Part shown: positions 43,026-51,120 of the stretch, piece by piece
Layout of the letters: each line of letters starts with the position of its first letter
Position numbering within the stretch: position 1 is the first letter of the stretch
Assembly: GCA_009728235.1 (NCBI GenBank)
Contig: WNZI01000007.1
Coordinates: 50,364 to 114,363 of the forward strand
Direction of reading: 5' to 3'
DNA length: 64,000 nt
From: Vibrio cholerae
GTDB lineage: Bacteria > Actinomycetota > Actinomycetes > Actinomycetales > Micrococcaceae
Notes under the pieces: model-generated
What the model was told of the DNA's origin: nothing
Seen by the model: only the letters and a program-made list of their open reading frames with translations
The model's database searches: none
Program-made: the position numbers and the translations under genes

Positions 43026-44702
43026 TCAGTCGTCGGCGGGCTTCCAGGGGCCGTACTGCTCAGCGCCGGGAACATCACCGCGGGTCCACCACTGCGTCCG
43101 GTACACCTGGTCCTCGAAGATCACGCGGCGACCCTCGGTGTACACCTCGTCCTCGTCCCACGGCACGGGCTCGGCGTCCACGGCCTCCTGGGCAGTCAGT
43201 GACGGTGCAACTGCCGGCGCAGGAGTGGCGGCATCCGTAGCCGGAGGAGCCGGCAGCCCGTCCGTGGTGTCGGGCGTGACCCTGTCACGGGCCGGGCCCG
43301 AAGGTGCCTCACGCAAGTGATCGGACAGGACGGTCAGGAGCGATCCGTCCCGGTTTCCCGCCAGGTCCCACCACATGCCGCCGCCGAGCCCCTTCTCCAG
43401 GATGTACTCACTCTTGAGCCGCAGGGTCTCGGGGTTGTCGTAGCTCCACCAGGTGTCGCCGTCGTACCGCCAGGCCGCCCCGAGCTGCGGATCGGTGAAC
43501 TCCTCGCCGAGTGTGCGCAGTTTGTCGTAGTCCTCGAGTCCCGGTTCCTCGCTGCCCGCGGCGGGCCCGGTGGCAGCACCCCATGGCTTCTCCGTGTCGA
43601 CACCCGCCCATCCCCTGCCGAACGCGGCGAGGCCGAGCCCGAGCTGGGCCGGGTCGATTCCTGCGTCGAGATAAGCGCTCACCGTCCGGTCCACCGAGAA
43701 GCGCTCGCCGTCCGGTCGCGGGTCCTCCGGATCGTCGAAGAGGTTCGCCTGGTGTCCGGTGAGCTTCGGCTCCCACGTTCCCCACAGGTCGTAGCCCTGG
43801 ATGTTCCCGAAGTCGAGGTACTCGAACAATGCGGGATCGTTCCAGCCACCGGCCTCGATCACCGCCGGATTCGCGGGAAGGAAGGCGCTCAGGGAGTAGG
43901 AGCCCCCCGTGTCGGCACCATAGGCATCGAGTTGCTCCCGGAACTCCTGGAGCAGCAGCCGGAAGTTCTCGGCATCGTTCTCGGAGTCCACTCCGTTCCC
44001 CTCGAGCCCCTTCTCAGTGCCGGGCCACTCCCAATCGATGTCGATGCCGTCGAAGATACCGGCCGCAGCGCCCATTCCTCCCCTGCCCTCGATCATCGGG
44101 AGGTTCCCCTTGATGTACAGGTCGATGCAGGAGGCCACGAGCGCTGTCCGCGATTCGTCCGTTGCCGCGGCGCGGGAGAAGTTCTTCGACCAGGTCCACC
44201 CGCCGAGGGAGATCACTGCGCGCAGTTCCGGGTTGGCCGCCTTCAGCTGCCGGAGCTGGTTGAAGGACCCGGCCAGGGGCTGCTCGGCGGTGTCTGCAAC
44301 ACCCGCGATGGATCCGGCGGCGTCGTAGGCCATGCCGTAGTCGGCCCACGCATCGGAGGCGCCGTCGGATCCGTCCGGCCCGGTTCCCTGAGCCCGGTTC
44401 GCCTCGAAGCAGGTGAGCGTCTCGTGGTGGATGTTGCCGAAGGCGTAATTGATGTGGCTCAGGTTTCCGGCCGCGCCCGAGTCCTGAAGGGCCTTCATGG
44501 CGAACTGGCGTCCGTAGATGCCCCACTGGGGAAAATAGCCCACGCTACGGTAGCCGTTGATACGGGCCGAGGTCGTTGCCGGGTCCGCGTCGGTGGGCTC
44601 GGAGTGGTTCGGGGAACAGGACACGACGCCGGTGAGTCCCACCAGGGCCACGACGGCCAGGACACCGATCCGCCGCGACAGGCGCGGGAGCACTCGTTTC
44701 AT
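43026..44702 (-). CDS. Secreted GH18 chitinase lipoprotein with chitin-binding module
   Basis: A 558-residue exported endochitinase. The signal peptide ends in a lipobox-like GVVSC (Cys29). The GH18 barrel shows SHINYAFGNI, AVISLGGWTWSKNFS and the catalytic DGxDxDxE motif in FDGIDIDWEWPG with the proton donor Glu225; GLGLAAFGRGW and GGGMWWDLAGNRDG complete the site. After a Pro/Ala linker, the last 45 residues form a CBM5/12-type chitin-binding module (YTEGRRVIFEDQVYRTQWWT). GGAGGAAAAG precedes ATG 44702. It would allow growth on chitin. Confidence 0.93.
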   Translation of the reverse strand: MKRVLPRLSRRIGVLAVVALVGLTGVVSCSPNHSEPTDADPATTSARINGYRSVGYFPQWGIYGRQFAMKALQDSGAAGNLSHINYAFGNIHHETLTCFEANRAQGTGPDGSDGASDAWADYGMAYDAAGSIAGVADTAEQPLAGSFNQLRQLKAANPELRAVISLGGWTWSKNFSRAAATDESRTALVASCIDLYIKGNLPMIEGRGGMGAAAGIFDGIDIDWEWPGTEKGLEGNGVDSENDAENFRLLLQEFREQLDAYGADTGGSYSLSAFLPANPAVIEAGGWNDPALFEYLDFGNIQGYDLWGTWEPKLTGHQANLFDDPEDPRPDGERFSVDRTVSAYLDAGIDPAQLGLGLAAFGRGWAGVDTEKPWGAATGPAAGSEEPGLEDYDKLRTLGEEFTDPQLGAAWRYDGDTWWSYDNPETLRLKSEYILEKGLGGGMWWDLAGNRDGSLLTVLSDHLREAPSGPARDRVTPDTTDGLPAPPATDAATPAPAVAPSLTAQEAVDAEPVPWDEDEVYTEGRRVIFEDQVYRTQWWTRGDVPGAEQYGPWKPADD

Positions 44703-44788
44703 TCTTTTCCTCCGGTGTGGACCAGCACCGGCGGGAAGCGGCTCCTCTAGGCTACGGGACGAGCGCCCCGTGAGTGGAGCCAACCGGG

Positions 44789-44822
44789 AGCCGTGCCGGC
44801 GAGGGCTTGGGCCGGCACGGCT
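44789..44822 (-). terminator. Terminator after the PAP2-type gene
   Basis: 12-bp arms (44789-44800 and 44811-44822) with a 10-nt loop, 25 bp beyond the restored end of the PAP2 gene and upstream of chitinase. Confidence 0.7.
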
Positions 44823-44846
44823 GCCCACGGAACCGAAGGACCGGCG

Positions 44847-45277
44847 TCAGGGCAGAAGGAAAAGTGCAGCCGTGAACGTCAGGCAGCCGACACATGACCC
44901 CCCAGGACCTGGCCGGGCGTATGAGCACCGAGCCGTACCCTGGACCACCCGACGGCCGACGCCAGCAGCAGAGCGCCCAGACCCAGCGAGGCAGCCGAGG
45001 CGACAAGGATGGGTGCTCGATGTTCCCGGACGCGGACGTGGTGATCGGTGATGGCGCCCCTGTGCTTGAGGACCAGGACCAGCGCGAAGGGAAGGCCGAC
45101 GGTGAACACGACCGCGGTCACGGCCTGGAGCCAGGTCGCCCCGGGCGTCAGGAGGGGCTGCGCGAGGAGCAGAACTCCGACGAGCACGGTCGGCGCAAGG
45201 CCCTCGGTGATGACGCGTGCCAGGATCAAGCCGGCCCGGTCGGTCCTTGCTGCAGGGCGCTGCTGTGTTTCCGGCAT
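44847..45277 (-). pseudogene. PAP2-type phosphatase remnant, internally shortened and frameshifted
   Basis: The product begins as a membrane phosphatase of the PAP2 superfamily (LILARVITEGLAPTVLVGVL, FALVLVLKHRGAITDHHV) and has the last catalytic motif (GWSRVRLGAHTPGQVLGG). As read, it stops at 44879. Adding one base to a six-C run at 44898-44903 extends it to 44847 with a hydrophobic end (CLTFTAALFLLP) typical of the family. Even so, the central motif with the catalytic Ser/Gly-His and about 60 residues is missing, so phosphatase activity is doubtful. The gap is in frame, so it may be a real deletion. Confidence 0.6.
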
Positions 45278-45317
45278 CGCACGATCTTACGACCGCCGAC
45301 CATCGTGACGGACGAGC

Positions 45318-45689
45318 TCAGCCGCCGATGACCAGGCGCGCAGCCCGGTTGGCGACCGCAGCGGATCGAAGCAGGACCACCGTCTGCACCACCAACGCGC
45401 CGAAGGCGGTCACCGGACCGGCCTGGCCGCCGATGGTGAGATGCGCGCCGACAGCGGCCAGGATTCCGGCGACCGCGACCAGCCGCATCCTCCTCACCAC
45501 CGGAAGCGCCGCCGCGTGACCTGCGATCCATGCCCCGTCGGATGCCTGGGTGTGCCGGGTACGGATTCCGGCTGCAGCATTGCGGCCGATCGACCCTTCG
45601 GCTGCCTGGCGGGTGACGAACACGCAGACCGCCGGCAGGAGGACGAGAGTGAGGAGAAGGAGAGTCAGACCGACTGTGCCTTCAGACAT
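45318..45689 (-). CDS. SdpI-family membrane protein
   Basis: A 123-residue protein with three membrane segments: LTLLLLTLVLLPAVCVFV at the start, then RLVAVAGILAAVGAHLTI and AFGALVVQTVVLL. Between the first two is the family loop GIRTRHTQASDGAWIAGHAA, which matches the SdpI/YhfL signature. SdpI itself is a toxin-immunity and signalling protein in bacilli, but most actinobacterial members are uncharacterised. Start ATG 45689. No toxin gene is adjacent. Confidence 0.8.
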   Translation of the reverse strand: MSEGTVGLTLLLLTLVLLPAVCVFVTRQAAEGSIGRNAAAGIRTRHTQASDGAWIAGHAAALPVVRRMRLVAVAGILAAVGAHLTIGGQAGPVTAFGALVVQTVVLLRSAAVANRAARLVIGG

Positions 45690-45781
45690 CTGCCACCACT
45701 GGTCGTGAGGCCGCGATACAGGCAATCCCCGGAGTCATGATCGTGAGTCTACCGAGAGGTTCCCCAGAACCAGGGCGACGC

Positions 45782-45985
45782 TCAGGCGGACGGGTCGTCG
45801 GGAAGGAAGAGTTCCTCGAGTGATGTCCCGAACACCGCAGCCATTCGGAAAGCCAACGGCAATGACGGATCGAATCTACCCCGTTCGATGGAGATGATGG
45901 TCTGGCGGGATACGCCGAGTTCGTCGGCCAGCCGTTGCTGTGACCATGCCAGACGCTGTCGGGACTCGAGGACCAGGTTCCGCAC
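45782..45985 (-). CDS. Small Xre-family transcriptional regulator
   Basis: A 67-residue protein that is essentially one helix-turn-helix (SQQRLADELGVSRQTIISIE) with the conserved RGRFDPSLPLAFRMAAVFGT and a short acidic tail (LEELFLPDDP). It starts with GTG 45985, 1 bp after the stop of the upstream membrane-protein gene, so it is coupled. Regulators of this size are usually encoded after a DUF2178/3796-like membrane protein and repress their own operon. The repeated TGTAAAGCAA boxes at 46478-46507 are its likely operators. Confidence 0.88.
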   Translation of the reverse strand: MRNLVLESRQRLAWSQQRLADELGVSRQTIISIERGRFDPSLPLAFRMAAVFGTSLEELFLPDDPSA

Positions 45986-45986
45986 G

Positions 45987-46452
45987 TCAGCCCCTGCGCT
46001 GTAGCAGCAGGTACCGTACGGCGAAGGATGCGAAGCAGAGGCCGACAACACCGGCGAGCAGGAGACCTGGGTCGAGCAGGAACTTCTCCGGAAGAAACGC
46101 AAGCACGGACGCCGTGACACCGGCGACGAGGACGACGTCATGCAGGGCGCCGGCTGCCGCCTTGTCGTACCACCCGGACTCCACGGACTCCTCCGGCTTC
46201 TCGGCAGCGCCTGCCATCGTCGCGGTCGACGACGAGGACGTAGACCAGCAGTGTCGACGGGAAGGCCAGACACAGCGCGAACACTGCTCCCGTGAGCACC
46301 GGACTGGACCCGCCGGCACCGAGCGAGGCAGCAAGGAGGCCGAGCAGCGCGCCGAGCACCATCCCGCAGGGCACGGCGATCGCCATGGCAGGGAATCGTC
46401 CTCCGCCGAAGGTCGTGCGCCCCCACTTCGTCCGTACGCCCTGATCAACCAT
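45987..46452 (-). pseudogene. Membrane protein of the Xre module, frameshifted
   Basis: From ATG 46452 (GGGGG upstream) the product has two membrane segments (FPAMAIAVPCGMVLGALLGL and VFALCLAFPSTLLVYVLVVD). It then changes frame at about 46214-46235 and continues with KPEESVESGWYDKAAAG and two more segments (DVVLVAGVTASVLAFLP, LLLAGVVGLCFASFAVRYLL). One extra base or two missing bases in a GTCGTCGACCGCGACG stretch explains the break. Restored length is about 155 residues with four membrane helices, as in the DUF2178-like partners of small Xre regulators. Confidence 0.7.
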
Positions 46453-46477
46453 CACTACCCCCTGGAATATGTACATG

Positions 46478-46507
46478 TTGCTTTACATAGTCCAGTTTGC
46501 TTTACAT
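46478..46507 (-). promoter_or_regulatory. Repeated operator boxes upstream of the Xre module
   Basis: On the minus strand ATGTAAAGCAA occurs twice (46507-46497 and 46488-46478), a direct repeat with 19-bp period, ending 26 bp before the membrane-protein start. It overlaps the expected promoter, so it is a good candidate for Xre autorepression. Confidence 0.6.
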
Positions 46508-46560
46508 CGCAGCCGACGTCAACGGCCCTCGCTCGACGCCGCGGGGCCCAGGGACGCCGA

Positions 46561-46595
46561 AGGGCGGTCGCTCCGATGATCGGAGCGACCGCCCT
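46561..46595. terminator. Terminator after the DJ-1/PfpI gene
   Basis: Perfect 16-bp inverted repeat (46561-46576 and 46580-46595) with a 3-nt loop, 16 bp beyond the DJ-1 gene stop. Confidence 0.9.
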
Positions 46596-46611
46596 CGTCC
46601 TGCTGCCGGGA

Positions 46612-47379
46612 TCAGTGCTCCGCGCCGGCCTCAGCAGCCTTCTCGGCGTCCTTCTCGGCGCGTACCGCGTCGGTCTCGTGCTGTTCCTCGGCCTTCTCCT
46701 GATGGATGAGCTCTGCGAAGAGCTTCTCCATCTCCTTGGCCACGCCGGCAGCCGACGCCGGGTTCTGGCCGGTCACCAGCCGGTCGTCGACCACGACCAT
46801 CTCCTCGAACACGTCAGCCGTGACGTGGGTGGCACCCTGTTCCACGAGCCGGTCGGCCAGGAAGAACGGGATGACCTTGTCCTTGCCTGCGGCCACCTCC
46901 TCGTCGTTGGTGAAAGCGGCTACCTCCCTGCCCTCGACGAGACGGAATCCGTTGTCCAGTTCCACGTTCAGCAACCCGGCCGGTCCGTGGCACACCGCAC
47001 CGACGAGTCCGCCGGCATTGTAGACACTCGCCACCAGCTTCTGCAGGCCCTCACTGTCAGGGAAGTCCCACATCGTGCCGTGGCCGCCGACGAGGAAGAC
47101 GGCGTCGTACTGCGCGGGATCGACGACGTCGACGCGAGCCGTGTTGTACAGCCCCGCCCGCGTCGTCTCGTCCTCCGTGAAGGCGACCTGGATGGGATCC
47201 TTCGTGTCCACCTCGTCACGCGGGGGCTGGCCGCCCTTGATGGACGCGAAGTCGACGAAGTGCCCGGAGTCCTTGAAGACCTTCCAGGGGTGTGCAGCCT
47301 CGGCCACGTTGTAGCCGGTCTTCTCCCCGGTGTCGCCGATCTCGGAAACGCTGGTCAGTACCATGAGGATTTTCTTCAT
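46612..47379 (-). CDS. DJ-1/PfpI-family protein (Hsp31/glyoxalase III-like)
   Basis: A 255-residue class I glutamine amidotransferase-like protein. The nucleophile-elbow Cys lies in GAVCHGPAGLL, with VFLVGGHGTMWDFPD and an N-terminal MKKILMVLTSVSEIGDTGEK typical of the Hsp31-like clade that detoxifies methylglyoxal or repairs glycated molecules. Homologues end near residue 225; here an added charged helix (KAEEQHETDAVRAEKDAEKA) closes the protein. AAGGAG precedes ATG 47379. It is monocistronic, with a strong terminator after it. Confidence 0.9.
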   Translation of the reverse strand: MKKILMVLTSVSEIGDTGEKTGYNVAEAAHPWKVFKDSGHFVDFASIKGGQPPRDEVDTKDPIQVAFTEDETTRAGLYNTARVDVVDPAQYDAVFLVGGHGTMWDFPDSEGLQKLVASVYNAGGLVGAVCHGPAGLLNVELDNGFRLVEGREVAAFTNDEEVAAGKDKVIPFFLADRLVEQGATHVTADVFEEMVVVDDRLVTGQNPASAAGVAKEMEKLFAELIHQEKAEEQHETDAVRAEKDAEKAAEAGAEH

Positions 47380-47509
47380 GAAGTGCTCCTTTCGTCCGGC
47401 TTCCACCCTACGCGCGGCCCGGCCGGCCTCGGCCATCCGCGGTCGCTGCGGGAACGACCCTTCACGACCACGGCGGAAGCGGAGACCGCACCGCGGGATG
47501 CAGGACCCC

Positions 47510-48412
47510 TCAGCCGAGCCTGGCTCCCGCCACCGTCGACAGACGCCGTCGGGCCTCCTCCGGCGCGATGTACTCCCCCACCGTCGGGTACGACCCGAGC
47601 GCCGCCACCGACGTGACGATCGTGTGCGGGTAGACATGCACCAAATTGAAACCCTGCGCGGCGTCCATCCCGCGGATGCCTCCCACCGGCACGTTCAGGT
47701 CCTGGGTGTAGCAGGTGGACGATGCCACCGACACGGGGATCCCCGCGAACAGGGACGACGACGGGAAGTGCACATGACCGGCGAGGATCAGCCGGATGTC
47801 CTTCCCCGTAACGATCTCGGCCAGTCGATCCTGCCGCCGCAACTCCGTCAGCACCGCGAGGTCCTGCACCATCGGAATGGGCGGGTGGTGCAGCGCGAGG
47901 ATACTGCCCTGGGGGGCGGGTCGGGACAGCTCCGCCTCGAGCCACTCCAGCTGGGCGTCGTCGAGCTCCCCGTGATGGTGGCCGGGCACCGACGTGTCGA
48001 GGGTGATGATCCGTAACCCGCCCAGCCGGTAGCTGCGGTAGAGCGGAGTCTCCTCGGGAGGCTCTCCGAGGAGTTCGGTGCGGAGGGCGGACCGTCGGTC
48101 GTGGTTGCCCATCAGCCAGATCACCGGGGCACCGACCTGCTCGGCGAAGGGTTCGACGACGTCGCGCAGCGAGGCGTAGGCCCTCGGATCCCCGGTGTCG
48201 GTGAGGTCCCCGGTGAAGACGAGAGCATCCGGGCGGACACCGGACTTCCCGATCTCCGCCACGAGCTGGGCCAGGCGGGCGTGACCGTCGACGCCGCCGT
48301 ACAACAGTCCGTCGGCGATGAAGTGCGTATCACTGAAGTGGAGGAGGAGATGGTCGGCGGGAGGATGTTCCCGTGAAAGGGACGCATCCTCCCGCGTGCT
48401 GGTGGTCGGCAT
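47510..48412 (-). CDS. Class III cyclic-nucleotide-type metallophosphodiesterase
   Basis: A 300-residue calcineurin-like phosphoesterase of the CpdA/Rv0805 type. The metal ligands appear in order: LLHFSDTHFIADG, LVFTGDLTDTGD, WLMGNHDRRSAL, ILALHHPP and LILAGHVHFPSSSL. Known relatives hydrolyse cAMP or phospho-diesters; substrate is unproven here. It starts 5 bp after the glycosyltransferase gene stop, so it is probably the last gene of the surface-polymer operon and might instead act on a polymer or nucleotide diester. No signal peptide. Confidence 0.9.
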   Translation of the reverse strand: MPTTSTREDASLSREHPPADHLLLHFSDTHFIADGLLYGGVDGHARLAQLVAEIGKSGVRPDALVFTGDLTDTGDPRAYASLRDVVEPFAEQVGAPVIWLMGNHDRRSALRTELLGEPPEETPLYRSYRLGGLRIITLDTSVPGHHHGELDDAQLEWLEAELSRPAPQGSILALHHPPIPMVQDLAVLTELRRQDRLAEIVTGKDIRLILAGHVHFPSSSLFAGIPVSVASSTCYTQDLNVPVGGIRGMDAAQGFNLVHVYPHTIVTSVAALGSYPTVGEYIAPEEARRRLSTVAGARLG

Positions 48413-48417
48413 GGGCG

Positions 48418-49554
48418 CTAGGCGGTTGCCCCGGCCGTGGCGCGCTCCGGCGTCGACCGCTCCTGGTCGAAGATCAGCTGGTCCATGCGCTCCGCGATCC
48501 TGCTCCAGTCATGGCGCTTGAGCAGCCTGCGCAGCTCCGGCGACGGGGCCTTGCCGGCCCGGCCGCGCAGCGCCTCGCACGCGGCGGCGAATCCCTCGGC
48601 GTCGTCCTGGAGGTCGACCACGCCGGGGAAGTCCGCGACGACGTCGGCCACCCGCGTGGACACGACCGGCAAAGCGGACGCCAGGTACTCGAGCGTCTTG
48701 GTGGGACTGATCGACTTCGTGGCCTCGTTCAGTGCGAACGGCATGAGTGCGACGTCGAACTGCGCCATGTGGCCGGGCAGGTCCTCGTACGCCTGCTGAC
48801 CGAGGTAGGTGATGTTCGGAGCCTGCGGGAGGTCCGACTCCTCGATCTTGCAGATCGGACCGACCATGCGGATCTCCCACTCGGGAAGCCGTTCAGCGAG
48901 GCCCGCGATCAGGTCGAGATCGAGCCGCTCGTCCAGCACGCCCACGTAACCGGCCACCGGCTTGCTGCGATCGGGCGTCGCCTCGCGGGCAGCGGCGGCG
49001 TAGTGCTCCACCGATACGCCGCTGGGCACGAGGTGCGCGTCCTCCCTGCCCTGCTTCACCACGGAGCGATGCAGGGACCGGCCTCCGGCGAAGACGACGT
49101 CGGCCCGCTTCAGCGCCTGGCGCTGCCGCACGATCAGTTCGGGTGCGGCGTTCTTGAAGGCCGCGAGATCGTCCATCACGTCGAAGACGAGGGTGGTCGG
49201 TTCCAGCGCCAGCGCCGCCTCGAGTGCCAGGGGGGTGTAGATCCACACCACCCGGTCGCCCGACGGCGGACCGATGAGCTTCGGCAATTGCTCGACGTAG
49301 TCGGGCATGACCTCGTCGAAGAAACCGACGTGCCTACCCTGTTCCGGGATCTCCAGGAAGACCCGCGTCAGGCCGTCCGCCTCGGCGGTGCCCAGGCGGT
49401 TCTCCGTCACCTCGACACCCTGGGGGGTGACGGGCTCCTCCACGAACCAGGTCTTGCGGCCCGGAGTCCTGTTCAGCCTCGACACGAGCTGCTGAGGCCG
49501 CTGCCAGACCCAATCCCACCGCAGGTGGGACAACACGATGAGTTCACTTTGCAT
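48418..49554 (-). CDS. Glycosyltransferase (GT-B fold, TuaH-like)
   Basis: A 378-residue cytosolic glycosyltransferase. The N-terminus LIVLSHLRWDWVWQRPQQLV is the hallmark of a TuaH-like family linked to wall polysaccharides, and the C-terminal half has the donor-site region (VAGYVGVLDERLDLDLIAGL, MPFALNEATKSISPTKTLEY, LASALPVVSTRV) with the conserved Glu. Donor and acceptor are unknown. It overlaps the preceding glycosidase gene by 11 bp and belongs to the same operon as the CDP-ribitol-type enzyme, so it likely builds the same surface glycan. Confidence 0.9.
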   Translation of the reverse strand: MQSELIVLSHLRWDWVWQRPQQLVSRLNRTPGRKTWFVEEPVTPQGVEVTENRLGTAEADGLTRVFLEIPEQGRHVGFFDEVMPDYVEQLPKLIGPPSGDRVVWIYTPLALEAALALEPTTLVFDVMDDLAAFKNAAPELIVRQRQALKRADVVFAGGRSLHRSVVKQGREDAHLVPSGVSVEHYAAAAREATPDRSKPVAGYVGVLDERLDLDLIAGLAERLPEWEIRMVGPICKIEESDLPQAPNITYLGQQAYEDLPGHMAQFDVALMPFALNEATKSISPTKTLEYLASALPVVSTRVADVVADFPGVVDLQDDAEGFAAACEALRGRAGKAPSPELRRLLKRHDWSRIAERMDQLIFDQERSTPERATAGATA

Positions 49555-50881
49555 CGACGATCCTCAATTCCATCTTTGTAGTTGTACGGGGAAGTCTTGA
49601 ACCGAGATCGGTCCCGGGCGGCTGTTGCCAGTCCCAATGGGCCATCTGCGGCCGGTAACCCTGCAGCCAGGTGGCCACGGGTTCGGCGAGCAGATAGGCG
49701 GGAAGGTCGTGCGACCGGGCTCCGCCCGCGGCGAGGGCGTACGACGTCGACATCACCGAGGTGCGCCGCTCGAGGTCCTCGTCGAGCCAATACACACCGA
49801 CGGGATCGACATGACCCTCGCAGCGGAAGAGCAGCGAGTTCCAGTCCGTGGAGTCGACGACGGGGAACCAGCACACGCCGTCCATCGTGACGCCGCGGGC
49901 CTGGGCCTCCTCGCACTGCTCGAGCACGTACTTCAGCCAGGTCGCACGGTCCGAGGTATGGCCGCGGACGTTGGTCTCGGTCAGCATGCAGGGCAGCCCG
50001 TAGCGCTCCCAGTACTGCTGGATCTGGTCCGCCAGCGGAAGCGGCGTGGGCGTGGGCGCCGTCCCTCCCTGCTCGGAGAAGTTCCACTGGCAGTGCGCGT
50101 AGTAGTCCAGGCCCAGCACGTCGATGCTGCCCGTCGGCAGGGACAGCAGCCGCTCACCGCCCACCGGTGCGAGGTCGCGACCGAGCTGGCTGTCGACGTC
50201 GTACCCTCTGCCGAGGAAGGCATCGATGACCAGGAACCGGCGGTCGTTGGCCATGTCCGCGTAGCGCCGGCCCGACTCGTCCGAGCCGGTGTGGAACTCG
50301 CACGTGTCGACCCAGACGTGCCGGGCGTGGGGCAGCAACTCCCGGTACAGGGTGCTCGCCTCGGCCACGGCCGGCATCACGTTCATGATGAGGTCCACGA
50401 AGCCCTGGAGTCCCGAGTGGTACGGCGGCCAGATGGCCTCGTGGCCACACAGGAACAGCGTCGAGAACGGCTCGTTGAAGAGCGTGTACTCCTCCACCCA
50501 GGGGTAGCGGCGGGCGAAGGCCTCGGCGTAGCGCAGGTACGCCGGACCGAAGCGGGTGTCCGCGAAACCGTCGGTCAGCCACGCGGGGTAGCTGGTGTGA
50601 TGCACGAGGTCCACGATCGGCCGGAAGCCGTTGACCTCCAGATGGCCCATCACCTCGTCGGTGGAGGACCAGTCGTAGGTGCCCTCCACCTCCTCGATGC
50701 GGTGCCACCGGACGGGATAGCGGAGCCTCGTGATGCCGGACTTCGCGAGCAGCGTGAGGTCGTCACGCCACCGCACGTCGTGCTCGGTCGTCTCGAAGAT
50801 GTCGCGATCGTGCGCAGGCATGAAGGTGCTTTCGAAGCCACCGATGATCTCCAGGGGTGGTCCCTCGTCGCGGTGCGTCAT
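49544..50881 (-). CDS. Cytosolic clan GH-A glycoside hydrolase (GH1-like)
   Basis: A 445-residue (beta/alpha)8 glycosidase-like protein. The acid/base region is EEYTLFNEPF (Glu137) and the nucleophile is probably Glu302 in CMLTETNVRG; RLRYPVRWHRIE and VLGLDYYAHCQW fit clan GH-A. It has no signal peptide, which is odd for a hydrolase within a surface-polymer operon. It might trim or proof-read a lipid- or nucleotide-linked intermediate, or act as a transferase; this is inference. Its start overlaps the small coiled-coil gene by 4 bp and its end overlaps the glycosyltransferase by 11 bp. Confidence 0.82.
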   Translation of the reverse strand: MTHRDEGPPLEIIGGFESTFMPAHDRDIFETTEHDVRWRDDLTLLAKSGITRLRYPVRWHRIEEVEGTYDWSSTDEVMGHLEVNGFRPIVDLVHHTSYPAWLTDGFADTRFGPAYLRYAEAFARRYPWVEEYTLFNEPFSTLFLCGHEAIWPPYHSGLQGFVDLIMNVMPAVAEASTLYRELLPHARHVWVDTCEFHTGSDESGRRYADMANDRRFLVIDAFLGRGYDVDSQLGRDLAPVGGERLLSLPTGSIDVLGLDYYAHCQWNFSEQGGTAPTPTPLPLADQIQQYWERYGLPCMLTETNVRGHTSDRATWLKYVLEQCEEAQARGVTMDGVCWFPVVDSTDWNSLLFRCEGHVDPVGVYWLDEDLERRTSVMSTSYALAAGGARSHDLPAYLLAEPVATWLQGYRPQMAHWDWQQPPGTDLGSRLPRTTTKMELRIVDAK

Positions 50882-51120
50882 GGTGTCTCCTCACGTCCGG
50901 AGCGCCGGGCGCCCAGCTCCTCGTAGACCATGTCGAGCAGTTCGGCCGCGCGGAGGTTCAACCGCCGTGACTCGTCGAGGTCACCATCGAGGCGGACGAC
51001 GTCCGCCCGCAACTGCTCCACCTCCGCCCGCAGGGTTGCCACCTGGTCGGCCAGGCCGTGCGAGCCGCCCAGGCGCACCGCCATACTCCTCGCCACATTC
51101 CGTGCCGTTGTCTCCGTCAT
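50878..51120 (-). CDS. Small coiled-coil protein of the surface-polymer operon (DUF6752-like)
   Basis: An 80-residue helical protein with a clear heptad pattern (LADQVATLRAEVEQLRADVV, then RLDGDLDESRRLNLRAAELL). No membrane segment. It overlaps both neighbours by ATGA at each end (51117-51120 and 50878-50881), so it is made in step with the LicD-methyltransferase upstream and the glycosidase downstream. Short coiled-coil proteins in glycan operons can act as scaffolds or chain-length rulers; that is inference. It resembles the DUF6752 type found beside such genes. Confidence 0.78.
   Translation of the reverse strand: MTETTARNVARSMAVRLGGSHGLADQVATLRAEVEQLRADVVRLDGDLDESRRLNLRAAELLDMVYEELGARRSGREETP

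Noticed and set aside
45318..45689. Toxin-immunity pair around the SdpI-family gene
   Set aside because: No SdpC-like toxin or small secreted peptide gene is adjacent.
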